Of a DNA stretch of 64,000 bases, positions 38,452-46,869 are shown one piece after another. The notes beneath the pieces are model-generated. The model was not told the origin of the DNA, made no database searches, and worked only from the letters and a program-made list of their open reading frames with translations. The position numbers and the translations under genes are program-made. The stretch is taken from positions 4,960,001 through 5,024,000 of the forward strand of contig NZ_CP163435.1 in assembly GCF_041051975.1 (NCBI RefSeq). Direction: 5' to 3'. Source of the DNA: Streptomyces sp. R21. Its GTDB lineage: Bacteria > Actinomycetota > Actinomycetes > Streptomycetales > Streptomycetaceae. Within the stretch, counting starts at the first letter, position 1. Each line of letters starts with the position of its first letter.

Positions 38452-40176
38452 ATGGCTCGACACCTCATCACCAGCGCCCTTCCGTACATCAACGGAATCA
38501 AGCACCTGGGCAACATGGTGGGGTCCATGCTCCCGGCGGACGTGTACTCCCGGTACCTCCGCCAGCGCGGCCACGACGTCCTGTACATCTGCGCGACGGA
38601 CGAGCACGGCACCCCGGCCGAGCTGGCGGCGAAGGAGCAGGGCCTCCCGGTCGCCGAGTTCTGCGCGCAGGCGCACGACGCGCAGAAGGCGGTCTACGAC
38701 GGCTTCGAGCTGGCGTTTGACTACTTCGGCCGCAGCTCCAGCGAGCAGAACCGCGAGATCACCCAGCACTTCGCCCGCCGGCTGAACGAGAACGGGTTCA
38801 TCGAGGAGCGGGCGATCCGCCAGGTGTACAGCCCGGCCGACGGCCGCTTCCTCCCGGACCGCTACGTCGAGGGCACGTGCCCGCACTGCGGCTACGACAA
38901 GGCCCGCGGCGACCAGTGCGAGAACTGCACGCGCGTCCTGGACCCGACGGACCTGATCAACCCGCGCTCGGCGATCTCCGGCTCGACGGACCTGGAGGTC
39001 CGCGAGACGAAGCACCTCTTCCTCCTCCAGTCGAAGCTGCAGCACGAGGTCGAGGCGTGGATCGACGAGGTCGGCGACGAGTGGCCGCAGCTGGCGTCCT
39101 CCATCGCCCGCAAGTGGCTGACCGAGGGCCTGCACGACCGCGCGATCACCCGTGACCTGGACTGGGGCGTCCCGGTCCCGGCGGACACGTGGCCCGAGCT
39201 GGCGGCCGAGGGCAAGGTCTTCTACGTCTGGTTCGACGCCCCGATCGAGTACATCGGCGCGACGAAGGAGTGGTCGGACCTCGACCCGGAGAACCGCGAC
39301 TGGAAGTCCTGGTGGTACGAGCCGGACGGCGCCGCCGACGTCCGGTACACGGAGTTCATGGCCAAGGACAACGTCCCGTTCCACACGGTGATGTTCCCGG
39401 CCACGGAGCTGGGAGTCCGCGAGCCCTGGAAGAAGGTCGACTACGTCAAGGCCTTCAACTGGCTGACGTACTACGGCGGGAAGTTCTCCACCTCCCAGAA
39501 GCGCGGCGTCTTCACGGACCAGGCCCTGGCGACCCTGCCCGCGGACTACTGGCGCTACTTCCTCATCGCCAACGCCCCCGAGTCCGACGACTCGTCCTTC
39601 ACGTGGGAGCACTTCACGACCACGGTGAACAAGGACCTGGCCGACACCCTCGGCAACTTCGTCAACCGCGTCCTGTCCTTCTCCAAGAAGCGCTTCGGCG
39701 AGGAGGTCCCCGCGGGAGCGGCGGCGGGCGAGCCGGAGGCGAAGCTGGGCGAGGAGATCGCGTCGCTCCTCGCCGAGTACGAGACCCAGATGGAGGCCCT
39801 CCAGTTCCGCAAGGCGGCGGCCGCGCTGCGCGCCCTGTGGTCCGCGGGCAACTCCTACCTGGAGGAGAAGGCCCCCTGGCTGGAGATCAAGACCAACCCC
39901 GAGGGCGCGGCGCTGACCCTGCGCACCGCGATGAACCTGATCCACCTCTACTCGGTGGTCTCGGAGCCCTTCATCCCGGCGTCCTCGGCCGCCATGCGGG
40001 CGGCCTTCGCCCTCCCGGACGACACGGCCACCTGGGCCACCGCGGACGAGGCCAAGTCCCTGGACTTCCTCCCCGCCGGCACCCCCTTCACGGTCCCCCC
40101 GGTCCTCTTCGCCAAGATCACGGACGAGGACCTGGAGTCGTACAAGGAGCGCTTCGGCGGAGCACCGGCGGAGTAG
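38452..40176 (+). CDS. metG: Methionyl-tRNA synthetase
   Basis: A 574-residue class I aminoacyl-tRNA synthetase that charges tRNA-Met. The N-terminal HIGH region is LPYINGIKHLGNMVGSMLPAD (His17-Leu-Gly-Asn). A zinc-binding knuckle lies at about 143-160 (CPHCGYDKARGDQCENC). The catalytic segment VWFDAPIEYIGATKEW and the KMSKS loop, here KFSTSQKRGVF, are near 346. The anticodon-binding helical domain (about 400-560) follows. There is no C-terminal tRNA-binding EMAP domain, so this is the short form. The KMSKS-loop variant is discussed in the findings. A single complete copy is seen here. Confidence 0.97.
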   Translation: MARHLITSALPYINGIKHLGNMVGSMLPADVYSRYLRQRGHDVLYICATDEHGTPAELAAKEQGLPVAEFCAQAHDAQKAVYDGFELAFDYFGRSSSEQNREITQHFARRLNENGFIEERAIRQVYSPADGRFLPDRYVEGTCPHCGYDKARGDQCENCTRVLDPTDLINPRSAISGSTDLEVRETKHLFLLQSKLQHEVEAWIDEVGDEWPQLASSIARKWLTEGLHDRAITRDLDWGVPVPADTWPELAAEGKVFYVWFDAPIEYIGATKEWSDLDPENRDWKSWWYEPDGAADVRYTEFMAKDNVPFHTVMFPATELGVREPWKKVDYVKAFNWLTYYGGKFSTSQKRGVFTDQALATLPADYWRYFLIANAPESDDSSFTWEHFTTTVNKDLADTLGNFVNRVLSFSKKRFGEEVPAGAAAGEPEAKLGEEIASLLAEYETQMEALQFRKAAAALRALWSAGNSYLEEKAPWLEIKTNPEGAALTLRTAMNLIHLYSVVSEPFIPASSAAMRAAFALPDDTATWATADEAKSLDFLPAGTPFTVPPVLFAKITDEDLESYKERFGGAPAE

Positions 40177-40209
40177 CCGAGACAGCCGTGGAGACCCATC
40201 CGTAGGCCC

Positions 40210-40236
40210 GGCCCGGGAACGACAGGTTCCCGGGCC
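40210..40236. terminator. Terminator downstream of metG
   Basis: An 11-bp perfect stem GGCCCGGGAAC / GTTCCCGGGCC with a 5-base loop, followed by TT, lies 34 bp after the metG stop codon and 27 bp before the next start. It is immediately followed by AGGAAGGAACC, the ribosome binding site region of the next gene. Confidence 0.85.
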
Positions 40237-40262
40237 TTCGCTGTTCAGGAAGGAACCCCGAC

Positions 40263-40700
40263 ATGGCACCGAAACCGGTAGAAATGACCGTCGAAGACCG
40301 CCTGGCCGTAACGGAGTTGATCGCACTGCACGGCCACCTCTTCGACGAGGGGGAGCTCGACCGGCTGGACGAGCTGTTCACCGCCGATGTCGTCTACGAC
40401 GTGAGCGATTACGGGCAGGGCGAACTGGTCGGCATCGCGGCGATCCGCGCGGCCGGCCTGGCGCTCGGCGCCGGGAACCCCGTCGCCCACCACGTCACCA
40501 ACGTCGTCGTCACCGCGCTCGCGGACGGCAGGGCCCGCGTCCGCTCCAAGGGCCTGGGCGTCAAGACGGACGGTTCGTGCGGTTCCGTGTCCTACGACGA
40601 CACGGTGGTCCGCGGCCCGGAGGGCTGGCGCATCGCGCACCGCAGGATCACGGCCCGCCGCACCCCGCTGAACGGCGCGACGTCGCCCACGTCCTCGTAG
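40263..40700 (+). CDS. SnoaL-like (NTF2 fold) protein
   Basis: A 145-residue protein. The NTF2-like fold is visible: EDRLAVTELIALHGHLFDEG at 11-30, LDELFTADVVYDVSDYG, AHHVTNVVVTALADGRARVRSKGLG and DTVVRGPEGWRIAHRRITARR. The His-x-His-type pocket residues of SnoaL_4 proteins are partly present. The activity is unknown; family members include polyketide cyclases and dehydratases. ATG 40263 follows AGGAAGGAA. It is separated from metG by a terminator. Confidence 0.88.
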   Translation: MAPKPVEMTVEDRLAVTELIALHGHLFDEGELDRLDELFTADVVYDVSDYGQGELVGIAAIRAAGLALGAGNPVAHHVTNVVVTALADGRARVRSKGLGVKTDGSCGSVSYDDTVVRGPEGWRIAHRRITARRTPLNGATSPTSS

Positions 40701-40781
40701 GACGGCCCCGATATCGCCCGTACGCGATCCTGGGCGGCCCCTGCTGCTGACATGACCGCATCCACCCGTATGGTTTCCGCC

Positions 40782-41267
40782 ATGGCAGTCCCTCAGGTCA
40801 TTCCGATCGCCTACGAGCCCAAGCACCGCACCGAGACCATCGGACGGTACGCGGACGGCCAGTTCCTGGCGTCGATCACATACGCCTTCCCCCAGGGGTT
40901 CCGTCTCGACGACGGCTGGGAAGAGCACAAGCGCCTCTACACCGTGCTGCACACCTTCGACGCCGACGGGCGCTACCGCGAGTCGGAGATCTGGTGTGCG
41001 GGCACCTGGGCGGAGCAGCAGCGCAGCCCCGACGGACCGGACTCGGTGCTCGGCCGGGCCCGCGCCCACCTGGGGAAACTGCTGCGCAGCCTGCCCCGGC
41101 GGGCGTACACGGGCATCGCGATCCGCCCCTTCCAACTGACCGTCGACGGCGTGCTGTTCGGCCTGGTGGTCCGGGAGGACGACGAGGAGGACGGCGGCGA
41201 CTGGGCCGAGCTCTACCCGGACCATCTGGCCTTCGGCGCGCCCTGGGACGGCACGTACGACACCTGA
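40782..41267 (+). CDS. Hypothetical protein
   Basis: A 161-residue protein (ATG 40782; in-frame ATG codons lie 12 and 30 bp upstream). It is rich in aromatic and acidic residues, with QFLASITYAFPQGF, EEHKRLYTVLHTFDADGRYRE and EIWCAGTWAEQQ. There is a beta-strand region in the middle (AYTGIAIRPFQLTVDGVLFG) and an acidic end. No signal peptide or membrane helix. I do not recognise the family; coding bias and conservation-like composition indicate a real gene. It is 38 bp upstream of the GNAT gene. Confidence 0.78.
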   Translation: MAVPQVIPIAYEPKHRTETIGRYADGQFLASITYAFPQGFRLDDGWEEHKRLYTVLHTFDADGRYRESEIWCAGTWAEQQRSPDGPDSVLGRARAHLGKLLRSLPRRAYTGIAIRPFQLTVDGVLFGLVVREDDEEDGGDWAELYPDHLAFGAPWDGTYDT

Positions 41268-41305
41268 GTCGTCCGCGGCGACCTGCGACCAGGCAAAATG
41301 GCGGC

Positions 41306-41842
41306 ATGACCGAGATCCACACTCCTCGCCTGCTCCTCCGCCGCTGGACCGACGACGACCTTGTCCCGCTGTCCGAGCTGCACGCGGACCCCGAGGTGAT
41401 GCGCTGGGTCGACGACGGCTCGGTGCGCGACCTGGAGCGGACGGCGGAGGACATCGAGCGGTGGGAGGAGGAGTGGGACGACGAGGGCTTCGGCCTGTTC
41501 GCCGTCGAACTCCTCGGCTCCGGCGAACTGGCCGGTGTCACGGGCCTGTCGGTGTCCGAGTTCCTGCCGGAGGACGCGCTGCCCGACGTACAGATCGGCT
41601 GGCGCTTCGCCCGCCACTTCTGGGGCCAGGGCTACGCCTCCGAAGCGGCCCACGCGACCCTTGAGTTCGCCCTCCAGGACCGCGGCCTCGACCGCGTCGT
41701 CAGCGTCCCCCGGCTGGGCGACGCCGCCTCCGAGAACGTCCTGCGCAAGCTCGGCCTGGCCCCGACGGGCGAGATGAACCACCCGGTCCACGGCGTCCCG
41801 CTGGTCGTCCACTCCATCGACCTCACGGAGTTCGAGGCGTAA
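41306..41842 (+). CDS. GNAT-family N-acetyltransferase (RimJ/RimL type)
   Basis: A 178-residue protein with TPRLLLRRWTDDDLVPLSEL at the start, the acetyl-CoA loop WRFARHFWGQGYASEAAHATLEF (the Q/R-x-x-G-x-G/A pattern) at about 100-120, and DAASENVLRKLGLAPTGE. This is the RimJ/RimL subgroup, which acetylates N-termini, amino acids or small amines. The substrate is unknown. ATG 41306 is preceded by AAAATGGCGGC, a weak ribosome binding site. Confidence 0.92.
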   Translation: MTEIHTPRLLLRRWTDDDLVPLSELHADPEVMRWVDDGSVRDLERTAEDIERWEEEWDDEGFGLFAVELLGSGELAGVTGLSVSEFLPEDALPDVQIGWRFARHFWGQGYASEAAHATLEFALQDRGLDRVVSVPRLGDAASENVLRKLGLAPTGEMNHPVHGVPLVVHSIDLTEFEA

Positions 41843-41867
41843 CGGGTCCGCGCGCCCGGAGTTGCGG

Positions 41868-42314
41868 TCAGGGCCGGGTCGGCCCGCGATAGGGAAGCGT
41901 CTGGCTGTAGACGACGCTGGTGGTCGTGGAGCCGAAGCCGGCCAGTTCGTCCATGAGCGTCTCCAGATGTTCCATGGAGGTCGCGGCCACCTTCAGGGTG
42001 TAGCAGTCGTCGCCGGTGGTGCGCAGGCACTCCAGGATCTCGCGCCGCTCGGCGAGCAGTCGGCGCAACGGCTGGTGATGGTTGCCCGGGTACTTCAACC
42101 GGACGACGGCGAGCACGGGGTAGCCGACCTTGGACAGGTCGACCACGGCGCGATAGCCGGAGATGACTCCCATCGCCTCCAGTTGCCGTACCCGTTCCGT
42201 GGTGGCCGACGAGCCGAGATTCACGCGCCGCCCCAACTCGCTGAGCGAGATGCGCGCCTCCCGTTGCAACTCGTCGATGATCGCCCAGTCGACGTCGTCA
42301 AGGTTCCCGGCCAT
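41868..42314 (-). CDS. Lrp/AsnC-family regulator
   Basis: A 148-residue regulator. HTH at 8-60 (LDDVDWAIIDELQREARISLSELGRRVNLGSSATTERVRQLE, with the Lrp-typical VISGYRA). The RAM effector domain at about 68-140 shows PVLAVVRLKYPGN, LECLRTTGDDCYTLKVAATSMEHL and TTSVVYSQTL. It would respond to an amino acid or related ligand. It is divergent from the monooxygenase/deaminase pair with 93 bp between starts, so these are its likely targets. Confidence 0.94.
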   Translation of the reverse strand: MAGNLDDVDWAIIDELQREARISLSELGRRVNLGSSATTERVRQLEAMGVISGYRAVVDLSKVGYPVLAVVRLKYPGNHHQPLRRLLAERREILECLRTTGDDCYTLKVAATSMEHLETLMDELAGFGSTTTSVVYSQTLPYRGPTRP

Positions 42315-42407
42315 TTCGCGATTCTACCGGGAGATTGATGACAGAAGGCGGGTAACGCCGGGAGAAGCAGGTTCCACATTCCTTGATCGCCGGGATAGCG
42401 TCACGGC

Positions 42408-43226
42408 ATGCAACTGGGCGTCAACGTACCCAACTTCGGACCCGGCACCGATCCCGGCGTGCTGCGCGAGTGGGCGCGGACCGTGGAAGGGCTCGGCTTC
42501 GACCTCCTCATGGTGTCGGATCATGTGGCCGTCACCCCGGACGTGGCCGAGCGGTACCCGGCGCCGTTCTACGAGCCGTTCACCACGCTGTCCTGGCTGG
42601 CAGGCATCACCACGACGCTGCGCCTCGGCACCACGGTGCTCGTGCTCCCCTACCGGCATCCGCTGCTGGTGGCGCGCATGGCCGCCAACCTCAACCAGCT
42701 CAGTGGCGGCCGCCTCGTCCTCGGGGTGGGCGTCGGCTGGGCACGCAAGGAGTTCGACGCGCTCGGTGTGCCGTTCACCGCGCGCGGCAGGCTGACCGAC
42801 GAGCACCTCGTCACCCTGCGGAAGGCCTGGCGCGAGGAGGCCGACGAGCACACCGCCCCGATTCCCGTCTGGGTCGGCGGCAACAGCGAGGCGGCGATCC
42901 GACGCGCCATCAGGTTCGGCGACGCCTGGCACCCGCTGCGGGTCACCCTCCCCTGGTTGCGCTCCGCCCTGGCGAACCACTCGCTACCGGCGTTCGCGCC
43001 CCGCATCGCCCTGCGACTGACCACCTCGCCGGTCACCGACCCGGAGCGGCCCGCCGGCACCGGCACCATCGAGCAGATCCTCGACGACCTCGACCAGCTT
43101 CACCGCCTCGGCGCCGACACCGTCCTGCTCGACCCCTACCACGGAGATCCGGAGGAGACCCGTCGGCCACACGCGGCCTGGCGAGCACTCACCGCCGTTG
43201 CCACCCACTGGAGGACACCATCGTGA
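42408..43226 (+). CDS. LLM-class (luciferase-like) F420-dependent oxidoreductase
   Basis: A 272-residue TIM-barrel flavin/F420 enzyme. Landmarks: LGVNVPNFGPGTDPGVL, FDLLMVSDHVAVTP, LGTTVLVLPYRHPLLVARMAANLNQLSGGRLVLGVGVGW, PIPVWVGGNSEAAIRRA and GDAWHPL. These are typical of F420-dependent oxidoreductases of the LLM superfamily. The stop overlaps the next start (GTGA), coupling it to a nucleoside deaminase-like gene. With the divergent Lrp regulator it suggests a small catabolic unit, substrate unknown. Confidence 0.92.
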   Translation: MQLGVNVPNFGPGTDPGVLREWARTVEGLGFDLLMVSDHVAVTPDVAERYPAPFYEPFTTLSWLAGITTTLRLGTTVLVLPYRHPLLVARMAANLNQLSGGRLVLGVGVGWARKEFDALGVPFTARGRLTDEHLVTLRKAWREEADEHTAPIPVWVGGNSEAAIRRAIRFGDAWHPLRVTLPWLRSALANHSLPAFAPRIALRLTTSPVTDPERPAGTGTIEQILDDLDQLHRLGADTVLLDPYHGDPEETRRPHAAWRALTAVATHWRTPS

Positions 43227-43657
43227 TCACCCCCGAGGACGAGGATCTCCTGCGCCGCGCGATCCATCTCGCCGCCCGCGCCGTCACCCTGGGCGACGCA
43301 CCGTACGCCTCCCTGCTCGTCGGCCCGGACGGCGCGATTCTCGCCGAGGCCCACAACACGGTGCGGCGCGACGACGACATCACGGCCCACCCGGAACTGA
43401 AACTCGCCCGCTGGGCGGCCCGCGAACTCGACTCTGCCACGGCCGCCCGCACCACCATGTACACCAGCTGCCAGCCCTGCGGCATGTGCACCGGCGGCAT
43501 CATCCGCTCCGGACTGGGCCGCGTCGTCTACGCCCTCGCCACCGACCAACTCATCGAGCTCAACCCGGAGTCGGGCGCCTGGCCGACGGTGCCGCAGCAG
43601 GGCCCGGCCCTGTTCGCTGAGGCCCGCGTTCCCATCGAGGACTACCACCGGCCGTGA
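43223..43657 (+). CDS. CMP/dCMP/guanine deaminase-type zinc deaminase
   Basis: A 144-residue zinc deaminase. ATP-like helix LRRAIHLAARAVTLGDAPYASLLVG; the zinc/catalytic motif is HPELKLARWA (H-P-E; the family usually has H-A-E) with the second zinc motif SCQPCGMCTGGI. The ending IRSGLGRVVYALATDQL follows the fold. GTG 43223 overlaps the oxidoreductase stop (GTGA) and has GGAGGA upstream. Probably deaminates a purine or related base; the exact substrate is unclear. Confidence 0.92.
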   Translation: MITPEDEDLLRRAIHLAARAVTLGDAPYASLLVGPDGAILAEAHNTVRRDDDITAHPELKLARWAARELDSATAARTTMYTSCQPCGMCTGGIIRSGLGRVVYALATDQLIELNPESGAWPTVPQQGPALFAEARVPIEDYHRP

Positions 43658-43673
43658 CCGCTCCGGTCGGCAC

Positions 43674-43711
43674 GAGGGGGCCCGGGAACGCGTCCGCTCC
43701 CGGGCTCCCTC
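43674..43711. terminator. Terminator between convergent genes
   Basis: The core stem GCCCGGGA / TCCCGGGC, extended by GAGGGG against CTCCCTC with a mismatch and a 10-base loop, lies between the deaminase stop (43657) and the convergent pectate lyase end (43723). Confidence 0.75.
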
Positions 43712-43722
43712 GTCAGCCATGG

Positions 43723-45069
43723 CTATGAAAGGACTCCGGCACCCGTTGTCGTGGCCAGCTCCGTCGGCAGGTTCTTGGCCGACGTCTGGAGACCGGCCGT
43801 CAGGGTCGGCGTCCAGTTCACCGTCGTCTTGAGCTTCTTGGAGTTCGCGGCGTTGTACGCGGCGACGAGGTCGGTCGCCGTGCCGTTGACGAGGTTGCCC
43901 GACCCTTTGATCGCGCCGGTGCCGTCGCCGCTGAGCAGCTTGGCGACCTTCACGCCCGACGGGACCTTCCAGTAGTTGTTCTCGGCGACGACCTGGGCCT
44001 TGGCGCGTGAGTTGATGCTGTACAGCGGCGCGTAGGCGTTGAGGGTCGTGACGTCGTAGTAGTTGTTGTAGATGTGCACCTGGCCGACGCGGGTCAGCGG
44101 GGCGCGCTGGACGATGCCCTTCCACACGTTGTGGTGGATGGAGACCCGCAGCTTGCCGGACGGCTCGCTGTCGCTGCTGCCGATCAGCATCGTCTTGTCG
44201 TGGTTGGTGAACTGGTTGCGCGAGACGGTCACCAGGTCGGAGCTCTTGGTGATGTCGAGCTCGCCGTCGTGGATCTGGTACTCGCGGCCGTAGTACTTGG
44301 GGTTGACGCTGTCGAAGTGCGCCGCGTCGGTGAAGCTGTTGTGGTCGGCCCAGACGTGGGTGGCGCCGCGCAGGGTCACCGAGTCGTAGTTGGAGTTCCA
44401 GTTGCCGTCGTCGCCGTCGGTCGGGTCCCACTGCGGGAAGCAGTCCTCGGTGGCGGCGAAGGCCAGGTTTCGGACGATGACGTTGTCCACGTTCTGGATC
44501 TGGAGCATGCCGCCGGTGAGGCCGGCCTTGGTGCCGGGCACGCCCACGATCGTGGTGTTGGCGGGCACCTTGAAGACGATGTTCTTCGCCTGCTTGGTCT
44601 GGGCGGCGGCGCGGGCCGTCTCCTGCGTGCCCTTGGGCAGCTTGGAACGGCCGTACGTCGACGGGTCGTACGCCTTCAGGTACGCGGCCAGCGAGTAGCC
44701 GGTGCCCGTCGCGTAGTCGGCGCAGGTCAGCTTCTTGCCCGCGTCGTCCGTGTTGGCGTCGATCGTGCCCTTGACCTTGATGATCCTCGCCGTGGAGTCG
44801 GAGGCACTGCCCAGCGCCTTCACGAGCTGCGCCCGGGTGCTCACGGTGAACACGTGCGCGGAGTCGGCCTGCGAGCCACCGGTCGTACCGGAGCCGGAGG
44901 CCGCCCAGCCGTCCTTGGCGGGCAGCGTCTGGTGGGCCAGGTCGACCGGGCCCGCGTTCGCGTTCATCACGAACACGGCGGCGCCGAGACCGGTGGCCGC
45001 GACGGCCGCGACGGAGACGAGGACGGTGCGTCGTCGGCGGAGGGACCGGCGATGGGAGGGGGATGCCAC
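43723..45069 (-). CDS. Secreted pectate lyase, polysaccharide lyase family 1
   Basis: A 448-residue secreted enzyme. Signal region 1-39 has many Arg (RRSLRRRRTVLVSVAAVAA) and an AxA-type site (ANA). The right-handed beta-helix shows the PL1 motifs: calcium-binding NSNYDSVTLRGATHVWADHNSFTDA (about 230-255), VTVSRNQFTNHDKTMLIGSSDS, LRVSIHHNVWKGIVQRAPLTR with the catalytic Arg, and GQVHIYNNYY. It cleaves polygalacturonate by beta-elimination, releasing unsaturated oligomers. It is a monocistronic gene between a terminator and an intergenic region. Confidence 0.94.
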   Translation of the reverse strand: MASPSHRRSLRRRRTVLVSVAAVAATGLGAAVFVMNANAGPVDLAHQTLPAKDGWAASGSGTTGGSQADSAHVFTVSTRAQLVKALGSASDSTARIIKVKGTIDANTDDAGKKLTCADYATGTGYSLAAYLKAYDPSTYGRSKLPKGTQETARAAAQTKQAKNIVFKVPANTTIVGVPGTKAGLTGGMLQIQNVDNVIVRNLAFAATEDCFPQWDPTDGDDGNWNSNYDSVTLRGATHVWADHNSFTDAAHFDSVNPKYYGREYQIHDGELDITKSSDLVTVSRNQFTNHDKTMLIGSSDSEPSGKLRVSIHHNVWKGIVQRAPLTRVGQVHIYNNYYDVTTLNAYAPLYSINSRAKAQVVAENNYWKVPSGVKVAKLLSGDGTGAIKGSGNLVNGTATDLVAAYNAANSKKLKTTVNWTPTLTAGLQTSAKNLPTELATTTGAGVLS

Positions 45070-45214
45070 GATGAGTCCTTACGTGGTTGTGGTGCACGTG
45101 CAGGGTGTGAAGCCGCCGTGAAGGGGCTTACGACTCATCAGTGGTCGCCGGTTTGGAATTGGTTGCCGCGGGTTGTTCCCTCTCCCACCCCAACTCGCCA
45201 CCGGGAGTTCGGCG

Positions 45215-45601
45215 TTAGACGGTCGGCAACTCCCCGATGACACTGACCGGCCGGCCATCGCCCCGGGGGCAGACCCACACCGCGACGCCGTCGACGACGG
45301 TCGCGCCGAGCGGATGCGAGTCGGGATGCGCCGGACAGTGCGGCCACACGGCGGGTTCCCCCTCACCCCACAGCGCCTCGACGGCCCACTCCTGAGCCCG
45401 GTCCGCCACCTCGGCAAGCCGCACACCGCGCCGCTCGTCCGGCCACGCGTACACACCCTGCCCGGAGCCGTCGGGGGCGTAGAGGATGACCCCGGGGTAG
45501 TCGTCCTCCGGCTCCCGGACATCGGGCTGTACGGCGCTCTGGGCGCGGAGGTCTCGGAGGACGGTTTCGAGGGCGCGCAGGAACTCGTCGTCCGCGGTCA
45601 C
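45215..45601 (-). CDS. Hypothetical protein following DUF397, with Cys/His cluster
   Basis: A 128-residue protein starting at GTG 45601, overlapping the DUF397 stop (GTGA). The N-terminal 35 residues are helical (DDEFLRALETVLRDLRAQ). The middle includes YPGVILYAPDGSGQGVYAWPDE. The C-terminus has WPHCPAHPDSHPL and VWVCPRGDG, a Cys/His group (C-x2-H-x3-H plus a Cys) that could bind zinc. I do not recognise the family. The coupling suggests that it belongs to the second WhiJ/AbaA-type cassette. Confidence 0.75.
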   Translation of the reverse strand: MTADDEFLRALETVLRDLRAQSAVQPDVREPEDDYPGVILYAPDGSGQGVYAWPDERRGVRLAEVADRAQEWAVEALWGEGEPAVWPHCPAHPDSHPLGATVVDGVAVWVCPRGDGRPVSVIGELPTV

Positions 45602-45777
45602 GGGCGGCCCGTGCGGATCTGCTTGAGCAGGGCGGCCAGCCCGTCCCGGGTGACGGGGAGTATTCGGGTGGGGGCGTCGCTTTCGCGGAGGAGCAACGTG
45701 CCTTCTTCGGCGGCCAGTTCCACGCAGTTGGCTCCGTCGCTTCCGCTGGAGAAGGTCGACTTCTGCCATTGGATCAC
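45598..45777 (-). CDS. DUF397 protein of second WhiJ/AbaA-type cassette
   Basis: A 59-residue protein, GTG 45777. DUF397 signature WQKSTFSSGSDGANCVELA at 4-22, then LLLRESDAPTRILPVTRDGLA and LLKQIRTGRP. It starts 3 bp after the XRE stop codon and is coupled to the next gene (GTGA). It is short and easily missed by size cut-offs. The role is as for the first cassette: partner of the XRE regulator. Confidence 0.9.
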   Translation of the reverse strand: MIQWQKSTFSSGSDGANCVELAAEEGTLLLRESDAPTRILPVTRDGLAALLKQIRTGRP

Positions 45778-45780
45778 TTC

Positions 45781-46623
45781 TTACAGCTCCTTCGACAGGC
45801 GGTGGATGAAGTCCCGGGACCGGATGGGGTCGAGGGATACCCCCTCCACCTTACGAAAGAGCGTTCGCATGGACTGCAGCTGCGCCGCCGCGTCCATGAA
45901 GGCCGCCCCCTGAGGGGTGTCCCGGTGGGCCGTGTCCAATGCGGAGACCTGGCCACCCGCATAGAGCAGCTCCGCACTCGCCCCCGCGAACCCGTCCACA
46001 TCGAACGGGATAACCCGCACCGAAACGCTCGACGCCTCCGATCGTGACAAGATCGCGTCGAGTTGGGCTCGCGCCACCTGCCGGTCGGCAACCCGCGTGC
46101 GCAGCACAGGCTCGTGCAGGACCACCTCGTATGGACGTGTCCCGAGGATGACCTTGCGGCGCATGCGGTGCTCCACACGCGGTTCGAGTTCCGTCTCCGG
46201 GAGTTCCGGGCGCCAGTAGGCAAACACCGCTCGGGCGTACTCCTCGGTCTGGAGCAGACCCGGGACATGGGCGTTCGAGATCTCTTCCACGAACGTCGCG
46301 TGATGCTCCAACTCCGCCAAGTCCAGGAACGCAGGCGGTAGTACGCCCCGATACTCCTCCCACCAGCCGCGAGTACGGTCTGTCGCCATCGCCACCAGCG
46401 CGTCGATCAGGTCGGCGTCGGTACAGGAGTAGTGAGCCGCCAGTCTGCGCACACGCTCTTCGTTGATTCCCGCATTCCCCGCCTCGAACTGGCTCATCTG
46501 CGCCGGGTTCACTCCCAGCAGTCCAGCCGCGTCGCGGGACGACAGGCCTGCGGCCTCGCGCAGTTTGCGCAGCTCAACGCCAAGGCGGACCTGACGAACG
46601 GTCGGCTGAATCCTCGCCGGCAT
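45781..46623 (-). CDS. XRE/DUF5753 transcriptional regulator (WhiJ-like), second cassette
   Basis: A 280-residue protein. HTH 12-70 (LGVELRKLREAAGLSSRDAAGLLGVNPAQMSQFEAG, VRRLAAHYSC). DUF5753 at about 95-270: EHHATFVEEISNAHVPGLLQTEEYARAVF, EHRMRRKVILGTRPYEVVLHEPVL, SVRVIPFDVDGFAGASAELLYA. It is paralogous in layout to the 10925-11767 regulator, but clearly a different subtype. It is divergent from an ATPase gene. A TGCAAG/CTTGCA inverted repeat in the divergent region is its likely operator. Confidence 0.95.
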   Translation of the reverse strand: MPARIQPTVRQVRLGVELRKLREAAGLSSRDAAGLLGVNPAQMSQFEAGNAGINEERVRRLAAHYSCTDADLIDALVAMATDRTRGWWEEYRGVLPPAFLDLAELEHHATFVEEISNAHVPGLLQTEEYARAVFAYWRPELPETELEPRVEHRMRRKVILGTRPYEVVLHEPVLRTRVADRQVARAQLDAILSRSEASSVSVRVIPFDVDGFAGASAELLYAGGQVSALDTAHRDTPQGAAFMDAAAQLQSMRTLFRKVEGVSLDPIRSRDFIHRLSKEL

Positions 46624-46682
46624 ACGGTTCTCGCTTTCCCAACGACGCGGCCCACAGGCGGGGTTGTAGCGCCCCGATCGGG

Positions 46683-46707
46683 TGCAAGATTACGCGAGCG
46701 GCTTGCA
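46683..46707. promoter_or_regulatory. Inverted repeat TGCAAG-N13-CTTGCA in divergent region
   Basis: The half-sites TGCAAG (46683-46688) and CTTGCA (46702-46707) lie 60-85 bp upstream of the XRE start, next to an AT-rich stretch GATAAAAATTTCCCC. They are a plausible regulator site and promoter region of the second cassette. No binding evidence exists. Confidence 0.5.
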
Positions 46708-46869
46708 AGGGATAAAAATTTCCCCTTACCGTCAGTATCGCGACGCACACGCTGCGGAACCCGGGGACCCGGAAGCGCACCGCCCCGCCCTGCCATGGCG
46801 AGGGCGCCAATGCCACCGCCCGACGACCGCGGATCCCGCCAACTCCGCCTCCCTGACCAGGAGTTCCGC

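Noticed and set aside
38419..40326. Long minus-strand open frame opposite metG
   Set aside because: Shadow of metG with no recognisable domain.
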